From assembly GCA_050943435.1 (NCBI GenBank), contig JBMNPE010000016.1:1-24693 (forward strand): a stretch of 24,693 nt of DNA, read 5' to 3'. Shown here piece by piece: positions 15,202 through 21,733 of this stretch (its first letter is position 1; each line of letters opens with the position of its first letter). This DNA comes from RGIG5675 sp050943435. GTDB lineage: Bacteria > Bacillota > Clostridia > Oscillospirales > Ruminococcaceae. The position numbers and the translations under genes are program-made. The notes beneath the pieces were generated by a model, which worked only from the letters and a program-made list of their open reading frames with translations, was not told where the DNA came from and searched no databases.

Positions 15202-16465
15202 GAACATCCTGCTCATTGTGCTTTTTGTCTTCCTGTCCGGGTTCTTCTCCGCCTCGGAGATGGCCTATCTGTCGGTGCCTGAAAACAGGCTCGCAAAGAA
15301 GAAGAACAATTCTTTCCTTGACAAATGCGCGTATTACGCCAAGACCCACTTCTCCTTCGTGCTCCCGTCCATACTCATAGGCAACAGCCTCGTCAACATA
15401 GAGGCATCTTCTACGAGCACGGTCATATTCGTGGATCTCGCCGGGAATTCCGGCCCCCTGATCTCCACGATCACGATGACGATAATCATCCTGCTGTTCG
15501 GGGAAATAGTCCCCAAGGCGGTGGCCAAGCGCACATCGGAGAAATTCTCAAAATACTCCTCCCTCCCCCTTCTTGTGCTGTCTGTAGTTCTGGCTCCGGT
15601 CAATTTTGTCCTCAATCTCCTCATGAAGATCGTGGACCTCATATTCAAGCCGGAGAACACCGACTCCGTTTCGGAGGGAGAGCTCAAGGCCGCCCTAGAG
15701 ATAGCCGAGGACGAGGACGTCATAGATGAGGACCAGGAAGAGCTGCTCACCAACACTCTGGACTTCCCCGAGATCACGGCAGAGGACATCCTCACTCCGA
15801 GGGTCGACGTGATAGCCATAGACATCAACTGGTCCCCGAAGAAGATACTGGAGATCGCCCTCGATTCACCTTATTCGAGGCTGCCAGTGTATGACGGAAA
15901 GATAGACAACATAATCGGGGCCCTCACCCTCAACAGGCTTTTCAGGGCTGCCGTAGGTGAGACCAGGAAGCCCAGCATCCGCAAGCTGATCACCCCTGTG
16001 TCATACGTCTACAAGACGATGCCCCTGCCCCAGGTCCTGGCTGACTGCAGGAGAAAGCACACCAACATAGCATCTGTATACGGGGAATACGGCGAATTTC
16101 TCGGAATAGTGACCCTCGAGGACGTCATAGAGCAGCTCGTCGGGGAAATCTGGGACGAGACCGACACCGTGGAACCCGAGATCGTGGAGGTTTCCGAAGG
16201 AAAATACCGCATCAGCGGCGACATGCTCGTCGAGGACGCAGATGACGAGCTGGACATCGGGATTGACGAAGACGACTACGACTCCGACACCATGGGAGGG
16301 CTCGCGATCGAGGTTCTCAAGAAATTCCCCAGGGAAGGCGATTCATTCCAGCTCGGGCACTGGGTATTCACGGTGGACGAGGTCGACGACAGGCGCGTCG
16401 AGCTCCTCACCGCAGTAAGGGAGCCGGAAAAAGACGGCGGAGAGGACGAACAGGACGAAGACTGA
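15194..16465 (+). CDS. CNNM/CorC-type membrane protein, full form (DUF21 + CBS + CorC_HlyC)
   Basis: This is the full-length paralogue of the preceding gene. Residues 1-150 form the DUF21 membrane domain with FLSGFFSASEMAYLSV at the start and GEIVPKAVAKR near 105-115. Residues about 200-330 are the CBS pair (ILTPRVDVIAID, SRLPVYDGKIDNIIG, GIVTLEDVIEQLVGEI), which senses nucleotides in related proteins. About 340-410 is the CorC_HlyC domain (EGKYRISGDMLV, GGLAIEVLKKFPREGD, ADEV-like end). The tail is acidic. The likely role is divalent cation (magnesium) homeostasis at the cytoplasmic membrane. It is the last gene before the hairpin near 16,505, so it closes the operon. Confidence 0.9.
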   Translation: MTENILLIVLFVFLSGFFSASEMAYLSVPENRLAKKKNNSFLDKCAYYAKTHFSFVLPSILIGNSLVNIEASSTSTVIFVDLAGNSGPLISTITMTIIILLFGEIVPKAVAKRTSEKFSKYSSLPLLVLSVVLAPVNFVLNLLMKIVDLIFKPENTDSVSEGELKAALEIAEDEDVIDEDQEELLTNTLDFPEITAEDILTPRVDVIAIDINWSPKKILEIALDSPYSRLPVYDGKIDNIIGALTLNRLFRAAVGETRKPSIRKLITPVSYVYKTMPLPQVLADCRRKHTNIASVYGEYGEFLGIVTLEDVIEQLVGEIWDETDTVEPEIVEVSEGKYRISGDMLVEDADDELDIGIDEDDYDSDTMGGLAIEVLKKFPREGDSFQLGHWVFTVDEVDDRRVELLTAVREPEKDGGEDEQDED

Positions 16466-16504
16466 CCTCTCCTCGACCTCAAAATGAATATTTATTAACT
16501 TTAT

Positions 16505-16539
16505 GCAGCTCTCCTTTCACTGGGGAGCTGCTGCCTTTT
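16505..16539 (+). terminator. Terminator of the zapA...CNNM operon
   Basis: GCAGCTCTCC (16505-16514) pairs with GGGGAGCTGC (16522-16531) through ten pairs including one G-T wobble, with loop TTTCACT. TGCC and TTTT follow. It starts 40 bases after the CNNM stop. Confidence 0.6.
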
Positions 16540-16585
16540 ACTCCCGCAGGGCCCTGTACATTCCGGAAAATACAGTACTGCCTGT

Positions 16586-16711
16586 GAATATGATTCTTCA
16601 AAGTGCATATTCCTTCATTTCAGCCGGATTCCATGCCGGCACCCAAGCCCTGCGGATCCGGTTGGGAAGTCCCGAGGCTGTCTGCCGGTCCATGCCCTGC
16701 TGCAGTCGGGG
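16586..16711 (+). repeat. Run of inverted repeats, possible structured RNA
   Basis: Four successive stem-loops can be drawn: GAATATG/CATATTC (16586-16612), GCCGG/CCGGC (16623-16640), CCCAAgCC/GGTTGGG (16642-16666), and TCCCGA/TCGGGG (16670-16711). They lie between a terminator and a promoter, so they may be a small RNA, a mobile intergenic repeat or leftover terminators. No match to a known RNA family is recognised. Confidence 0.35.
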
Positions 16712-16819
16712 CGGAAAAGGCGCATTTATGAACTTCACGGAGGAATTATTTTCACTTTGTTCATACAATTTTAACAAATATCCTTTCGAATTTAGTGCCC
16801 AATGTTGTGAGTTCTGTTA

Positions 16820-16848
16820 TTGTAAATGGATTCTCACCTAATTAGAAT
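16820..16848 (+). promoter_or_regulatory. Promoter of the membrane transporter gene
   Basis: TTGTAA (16820-16825) and TAGAAT (16843-16848) are 17 bases apart. The predicted leader is about 30 bases and carries a strong AGGGGAGG ribosome site eight bases before the ATG. A TATAAT just downstream (16852-16857) gives an alternative with a poorer spacing. Confidence 0.6.
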
Positions 16849-16883
16849 ATTTATAATTATTCATAGATAGGGGAGGTTAATCT

Positions 16884-18095
16884 ATGGAAGCAATTCAAGA
16901 ATTCATCAGCGGCCACCAGATAATTGCACTGGCAATTGTCTTCGGAATTATGGCTCTGGGCGAGTACGTCTCTTACCTGTGCAAGAGCTGGGTACCGTCC
17001 GGAGTGGTCATGATGATCGTATTCATTCTGGGCTTCTGGACAATACTCCCAAGCACGCTCGCTAGTGACGCAGGGATCGTTCCTCAAGTGTATGTTTTGA
17101 GCGTTCTCTTACTCATTACGCATCTTGGGACGCTGATTGACAGAAAACAGATGGCTGCCCAGTGGCAGACCGTGGTCATAGCCCTGATGGGACTAGTCGG
17201 GATTATAGTTGCATGCACGACCGTAGGCTCCTGGATATTCGGCAGGGACAACGCCATTGTCGCATGCCCTGTCCTCTGCGGCGGTGCAATTGCAGTCGGA
17301 ATCATGCAGGATGCAGCCACAGCTGCAGGCAATGACCAGGCTGCACTCGTTGCAATAGTCACATTCGTTATGCAGGGCCTCTTCGGAATGCCGATCACTG
17401 CCCTGTGCCTCAAAAAGGAAGTTGCCCGCCAGAGGCAGTTCTACAAGGAAGGCACGCTCAAGGCGCCTGAGTCCAAGAAGACCGCCGCGACCGGCGAGAC
17501 CAAGAAGATCAAGTTCGGCTCTGCAACGTGGATTCTCTTCAAGCTCGCACTTGTCGCTGTCTGCGGTTATCTTCTCCAGGTTCTCTGCGAGGCAATTGTA
17601 GGCCCCAACAACACCCAGTACGCAATTTCCCAGTACGTGTGGTGCCTGCTCCTCGGATTCCTCGCAACCGAGATAGGGTTCCTTCCGAGAAATGCACTGC
17701 ATGTTGCAAATGCAGACGGCATCCTGATCACGTTCCTTCTCGGATACCTGTTCTGCTCATTCTCGATGGCGACTCCTGAACTCATCGCTCCTGTTCTCGG
17801 GATCGTTCTCGGACTTGCAGTTATTTCCACTTTGTTCCTTGCTCTTGTTGCATACATCGCAAGCAAGATATTCAAAAACGAAACTTTCTGGACCTGCATG
17901 GCCATTGTCTGCGAGGCCTACCTAGGCTTCCCGCTCAACGTACAGCTTGTCGGCGACGCCCTCAGGTTCATCGAGGACCCCGACGAGAAAGCTGCTGTCG
18001 AATCACAGATTCAGCCCAAGCTGGTCATTGCTGGATTTGTCTGCGTCACGATCGTTTCCGTCTTCGTGGCAGGCATCCTGGCGAACTTTGTCTGA
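16884..18095 (+). CDS. Multi-pass membrane protein, putative transporter of unassigned family
   Basis: The 403-residue protein is an integral membrane protein with roughly ten to twelve helices. Helices cluster in two halves: about 8-165 and 210-403, joined by a basic cytoplasmic loop near 168-205. The halves look related. Each has a Gly-rich stretch (GFWTILPSTLASDAGIV in the first, GFLATEIGFLPRN in the second), then a helix pair, then a polar segment (GGAIAVGIMQDAATAAGNDQ in the first, CEAYLGFPLN in the second). Such two-repeat folds occur in ion-coupled symporters (GltS, 2-HCT and related groups), but I cannot place this protein in a named family. It has its own promoter and a strong terminator, and it is followed by an M20 amidohydrolase, which suggests a substrate such as an N-acyl amino acid, a dipeptide or the released amino acid. 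It uses ATC/ATT more than ATA for Ile, unlike the central operon. Confidence 0.8.
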   Translation: MEAIQEFISGHQIIALAIVFGIMALGEYVSYLCKSWVPSGVVMMIVFILGFWTILPSTLASDAGIVPQVYVLSVLLLITHLGTLIDRKQMAAQWQTVVIALMGLVGIIVACTTVGSWIFGRDNAIVACPVLCGGAIAVGIMQDAATAAGNDQAALVAIVTFVMQGLFGMPITALCLKKEVARQRQFYKEGTLKAPESKKTAATGETKKIKFGSATWILFKLALVAVCGYLLQVLCEAIVGPNNTQYAISQYVWCLLLGFLATEIGFLPRNALHVANADGILITFLLGYLFCSFSMATPELIAPVLGIVLGLAVISTLFLALVAYIASKIFKNETFWTCMAIVCEAYLGFPLNVQLVGDALRFIEDPDEKAAVESQIQPKLVIAGFVCVTIVSVFVAGILANFV

Positions 18096-18124
18096 TCGGG
18101 CTGACGGCATAATTCAATCCGTTC

Positions 18125-18159
18125 TCCGCGGTCAGACACATTCTGGCCGCGGATTTTTT
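18125..18159 (+). terminator. Strong rho-independent terminator after the transporter
   Basis: TCCGCGGTCAG pairs with CTGGCCGCGGA through 11 pairs including one T-G wobble, loop ACACATT, followed by six Ts. It ends the transporter transcript 30 bases after its stop codon. Confidence 0.9.
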
Positions 18160-18171
18160 ACAGCCGGATGA

Positions 18172-18200
18172 TTGAATGCCAGAGCTGCAGAGTATATCAT
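18172..18200 (+). promoter_or_regulatory. Promoter of the M20 amidohydrolase
   Basis: TTGAAT (18172-18177) and TATCAT (18195-18200) are 17 bases apart, just downstream of the transporter terminator. The leader would be about 35 bases. Confidence 0.55.
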
Positions 18201-18242
18201 TTATAGAAATAAACAACAGTTTTGCGAAAGGACAAAATGCAT

Positions 18243-19400
18243 ATGAACACAAGAGAAAAAGCACATGAAATCCGCGATTATGTGATCAAAATCCGCGAGC
18301 AGATTCACGAGAATCCTGAACTGAGCTATAAGGAATTCAATACTACAAAGCTGGTTGCATCCGAGCTCGACAAGATGGGAATTCCCTACACCCTCACCAA
18401 GCCGACCGGACTGTATGCAGATATAAAGGGCGGCAAGCCGGGCAAGACAATCGCCCTGCGCGCCGATATGGACGCACTCAACCAGAATGAGCACGTCGAC
18501 GTCCCGTTCAAATCCAAGGTCGACGGAGTAATGCACGCCTGCGGCCACGACTGCCACACCTCAATGCTTCTCGGAGCGGCCAAGATCCTCTCAGAAAACA
18601 AGGATGAGATCCCCGGGACAGTGAGGCTCATCTTCCAGCCCGGCGAGGAGATTGCACTCGGCGCCAAGATGATGATCGAGGAAGGTGCCCTCAAGGGCGT
18701 AGACGCTATCTACGGGCAGCACATATTCGGCGGCGGCAAGGCCGGCACGCTTTCCACCTGCGACAACGGGATGATGGCATGCTGCGACCAGTTCAAGATC
18801 ACTGTACACGGGAAGGCCGCCCACGGCTCCATGCCCCAGGCAGGAATCGACGCGACAGTATGCGGTGCCGCGATCGTAATGAACCTCGAGTCCCTCGTGA
18901 GCCGTGAATACGATCCTCAGGATCCGCTGGTTCTCACAATAGGCAAGGCGGATTCCGGAACAAGGTGGAACATCGTTTCCGGCGAAGCCACCCTCGAAGG
19001 GACAGTCCGCTGCGTCAGCACCAAGATGCACAAGGAAGTCCCGGAAGCCATGAAGAGGATTGCAGAAGCCACGGCTGCGGCATACCGCTGCACAGTCGAC
19101 TTCCAGTATGACGTCCTCACCGAAGTCACCAACAACGACCCGGCAATCGCGGCATACGTGCGCGAGGCCGCAAAGAAAGTCGTCGACAGCCCCGAAATGT
19201 ACTCCGAGATGAAGCCTCTCATGGGATCTGAGGACTTCTCCTTCTACACCGTGCATGTGCCTGCAGCATTTGCAGCACTCGGCGGCGGCGGAACGGCAGT
19301 CAACCACTCAGACCTCTTCTGCATCGACGAAAGTGCCCTCGAAGTGGGCGTCGCCATGAATGTCCAGGTGGCTCTCGACTACCTCAACGGAAACGCCTGA
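18243..19400 (+). CDS. M20-family amidohydrolase (N-acyl amino acid / peptide hydrolase)
   Basis: The 385-residue protein is an M20D-type metallohydrolase, a group that includes hippurate hydrolase, N-acyl-amino-acid amidohydrolase and indole-acetyl-amino acid hydrolase. It has LRADMDAL at 72-79, the metal block MHACGHDCHTSMLLGA at 97-112 (C100, H102), FQPGEE at 131-136, YGQHIFG at 157-163, and a late GSEDFSFY. The small dimerisation domain lies between about 185 and 295. There is no signal peptide, so it acts in the cytoplasm. In-frame starts are TTG 18222, ATG 18237 and ATG 18243. AAAGGA at 18227-18232 best serves 18243, though 18237 is possible. It follows the unassigned transporter but has its own promoter, so the two may respond to separate signals. 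Arg codons are often CGC here, unlike the AGG-rich neighbours. Confidence 0.9.
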   Translation: MNTREKAHEIRDYVIKIREQIHENPELSYKEFNTTKLVASELDKMGIPYTLTKPTGLYADIKGGKPGKTIALRADMDALNQNEHVDVPFKSKVDGVMHACGHDCHTSMLLGAAKILSENKDEIPGTVRLIFQPGEEIALGAKMMIEEGALKGVDAIYGQHIFGGGKAGTLSTCDNGMMACCDQFKITVHGKAAHGSMPQAGIDATVCGAAIVMNLESLVSREYDPQDPLVLTIGKADSGTRWNIVSGEATLEGTVRCVSTKMHKEVPEAMKRIAEATAAAYRCTVDFQYDVLTEVTNNDPAIAAYVREAAKKVVDSPEMYSEMKPLMGSEDFSFYTVHVPAAFAALGGGGTAVNHSDLFCIDESALEVGVAMNVQVALDYLNGNA

Positions 19401-19426
19401 AACAGATAGGCATAAAAAAGCAGCAA

Positions 19427-19450
19427 GGCAGTGCGCTTCTGCGCACTGCC
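19427..19450. terminator. Bidirectional terminator between M20 gene and rmuC
   Basis: GGCAGTGCGC, loop TTCT, GCGCACTGCC form a perfect 10-bp stem between convergent genes. On the minus strand it is followed within eight bases by six Ts (complement of 19414-19419). On the plus strand TATTCTAAT follows. Outer arms AGGCAT (19408-19413) and ATGCCT (19458-19463) could extend the structure. Confidence 0.8.
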
Positions 19451-19478
19451 TATTCTAATGCCTTGAATTCAGGATATT

Positions 19479-20768
19479 TTACTCTTCCTCATCGGATTCC
19501 GGATTCCAGGAACCGCCGGCGGAATCCCCCGAGAGCATGTCATGAGGGTCTCCGGAGCCTGTCTCAGATATTCCCTTGAGCTTTCTCTGGATTGCCCTGG
19601 TCCTCTTCCCCACCAGGCTGTCGAGCTCCCTGTTGGCCTCGTCAAGCTTCCTCTGGGTTCTCGAGAGGGTGTCCCCGAATTTGTCGAATTCGGTCTTCAC
19701 CGAGAGAAGCACCTGCCAGACTTCGTTTGTCCTCTGCTGTATCGTGAGGGCCCGGAATCCCATCTGAAGGGAATTTAAAAGGGCCGTCATGGTTGTAGGT
19801 CCCGCTATCATGACCCGGTATTTTGACTGGAGCTCCTCGAGAAGGTCCTTTTCAACGACCTCAGCATATAGGCCCTCCACCGGCAGGAACATTATCCCGA
19901 AATCGGTTGTATACGGCGGGTCTATGTATTTATCGCTTATATCCTTTGCAAAGGACTTAATCCTCGCGGTGAGGGTCTTGTATGCGGCAGTCATCTCTTC
20001 CCTGCTGCCGCCTTCTATAGCGTTCTGTAGATTTGTGTAGGCGTCGAGAGGAAACTTTGCGTCGATCGGCAGGAGCATGGTCTTCCCGCCGTTTACAGGT
20101 ATCTTTACTGCATATTCCACCCTCTCCGTGGAACCATGCTTTGTGACTACGTTTTCCTCGTACTGGTCCCTGCTCAGGGTCTGCTCAAGTATGGATCCCA
20201 GCTGTATTTCCCCGACTATTCCCCTGGTCTTGACGTTGGTGAGCACCTTTTTGAGGTCACCTACGTCCTGTGCCATGGTCTGCATCTCCCCGAGGCCCTT
20301 GTAGACCTGCTCCAGGCGCTGGCTCACCACGCTGAACCCCTGGCTGAGCCTAGCGTCGAGAGTCTTCTGCAGCTTGTCGTCCACAGTGGTCCTTATCACC
20401 TCGAGCTGGCGGTCGCTGTTTTCCCTCATTTCGGCGAGGTGCCTTTCGGTAGTATTCCTGAGGTCTTCCTGCTCGCGTCGGCTCAGCATGATGAACGAGC
20501 TCAGCCTGTCGTCCATGGACTTGAGGGATTCGTTCACACTGTTCCCGAACGAGTCCTGCGACTGCTTGAGGACATACGCCATGCTCCTGACGCTGCCGTT
20601 GACAGCCTCCTGGGTCCTCATTCCCTGGTCCTTAATCTCCTTTTCCAGGGAATCAATCCTTCCGGAACGGTCGCTCTTTTCCAGTTTTACAAGAACCGCG
20701 GTCATCACTGCAATGCTGGCCGCGGATAAAATAAGAGAACAGATTGAAAGATACAGTTCCAGGTTCAT
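19479..20768 (-). CDS. rmuC: DNA recombination protein RmuC
   Basis: RmuC limits recombination at inverted repeats in E. coli and has a nuclease-like core; its exact biochemistry is poorly known. The 429-residue protein has an N-terminal membrane anchor at about 5-27, a coiled coil to about 170, and the RmuC core at about 175-385 with TRGIVGEIQLGSILEQTL, LLPIDAKFPLDAY, and FGIMFLPVEGLYAEV. A second short coiled coil and an acidic tail end it. The start ATG shares one base with the stop of the upstream nucleoside hydrolase (TGATG), so it is last in a three-gene coupled operon with two nucleoside hydrolases. The link to nucleoside breakdown is not explained by known RmuC function. Confidence 0.93.
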   Translation of the reverse strand: MNLELYLSICSLILSAASIAVMTAVLVKLEKSDRSGRIDSLEKEIKDQGMRTQEAVNGSVRSMAYVLKQSQDSFGNSVNESLKSMDDRLSSFIMLSRREQEDLRNTTERHLAEMRENSDRQLEVIRTTVDDKLQKTLDARLSQGFSVVSQRLEQVYKGLGEMQTMAQDVGDLKKVLTNVKTRGIVGEIQLGSILEQTLSRDQYEENVVTKHGSTERVEYAVKIPVNGGKTMLLPIDAKFPLDAYTNLQNAIEGGSREEMTAAYKTLTARIKSFAKDISDKYIDPPYTTDFGIMFLPVEGLYAEVVEKDLLEELQSKYRVMIAGPTTMTALLNSLQMGFRALTIQQRTNEVWQVLLSVKTEFDKFGDTLSRTQRKLDEANRELDSLVGKRTRAIQRKLKGISETGSGDPHDMLSGDSAGGSWNPESDEEE

Positions 20769-21733
20769 CAGAAATCAGTGACGCTCCCGGCGTATGAGGC
20801 AAATGCCTCGGTTATCATCGAAACGTACGCATCCCTGTCAATCCCTGTAGCTATGAGGGCGTTCGGGTACGGGCCTCCCTTGCGGTACGGCTCGCATATC
20901 GTGGTGCCCCTCGTGTATCTTCCGGTGAGGTCTATCGACACCCTGCAGGGTTCTGACTTGAAGATGGAAGGATTGAGGAGCCATGCCACGGAAACAGGGT
21001 CCCTTATCGGGCACCCGTCCTTGAGGAGTGTCTCCTCTTCGTATTCGCCGAGCTTCCTGAGAGGAGGGTACAGGAAATCAGCAAGTCTTCCTCCCCTGAG
21101 CTTTATCTTTTCCCTCTCGTCAAACGTGAGATATGCCTTTTCAGTGACGTCCAGCCCGCACATCATTATCCTGACTCCGCTTGAAAACACTATGTGGGCT
21201 GCCTCCGGGTCGGATGCCATGTTGAATTCCACTGTAGGAAGCACGTCTCCCCTGTCGGAGGACCCTCCCGTAACGACTATCCCGGATAGCATGTCCCTGC
21301 ACTCAGGGTGTGCGAGCAGGAATATTGCGGCATTTGTGAGAGGCCCCATGCAGACAATTATCGCCTTGCTGTCGGCTTCCTTGACCACCTTTTCCATCAG
21401 AGCGCAGGCCCCCTGCTCGTCGGGAGACCTCCCCGGATACGGAAGGGCGTCCGACATTCCGAGCATCCCGTCGGTCCCGAGCGCCGGCCTTCCCCTCTGC
21501 GCCGCCTTCATCGGGGAGAGGATTCCCTTTGCTGCCCCGTGTGCGACCGGGATGTTGACAGCGCCGAGCAGTTCCAGCACCTTCAGGGTGTTGAGAGTGG
21601 TCATGTTGACGTTGCTGTTCCCGAATGTCGTTGTCACGGCCTTTATGTCCATCCTTCTGCTTGAGACAGCGAGCATCATGGCGACAGCGTCGTCTATACC
21701 GGTGTCAACATCGAGAATTATCGGGGTTGCCAT
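20768..21733 (-). CDS. Nucleoside hydrolase (IUNH family)
   Basis: This 321-residue protein is a standard-length member of the nucleoside hydrolase family. It carries DVDTGIDDA at 8-16 (D8, D10, D14, D15 for calcium and catalysis), MGPLTNAAIFL, the TVEFNMASDPEAA ribose-binding block, and PIRDPVSVAWLL with the last calcium-binding Asp. That Asp is preceded by Arg instead of His, so specificity or rate may differ from the classical enzymes. Cytoplasmic, no signal peptide. Its start overlaps the stop of the upstream paralogue by one base (TAATG) and its stop overlaps rmuC by one base. It may salvage bases from one class of nucleoside while the paralogue handles another, which is inference. Confidence 0.92.
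   Translation of the reverse strand: MATPIILDVDTGIDDAVAMMLAVSSRRMDIKAVTTTFGNSNVNMTTLNTLKVLELLGAVNIPVAHGAAKGILSPMKAAQRGRPALGTDGMLGMSDALPYPGRSPDEQGACALMEKVVKEADSKAIIVCMGPLTNAAIFLLAHPECRDMLSGIVVTGGSSDRGDVLPTVEFNMASDPEAAHIVFSSGVRIMMCGLDVTEKAYLTFDEREKIKLRGGRLADFLYPPLRKLGEYEEETLLKDGCPIRDPVSVAWLLNPSIFKSEPCRVSIDLTGRYTRGTTICEPYRKGGPYPNALIATGIDRDAYVSMITEAFASYAGSVTDF

Larger units (their letters stand above)
16466..16883 (+). other. 418-base intergenic region between CNNM gene and transporter
   Basis: It holds a terminator-like hairpin just after the CNNM gene, then about 130 bases of GC-rich sequence with several inverted repeats, then an AT-rich part with the transporter promoter and ribosome site. 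A 37-codon cysteine- and aromatic-rich open frame (16728-16841) lies in it but has weak support. I see no known riboswitch signature and no tRNA. Confidence 0.6.

Noticed and set aside
16503..16841. 112-codon frame in the intergenic region
   Set aside because: It begins inside a terminator hairpin and runs through several inverted repeats, with no ribosome site and no protein-like pattern. Only its last 37 codons have a possible start of their own.
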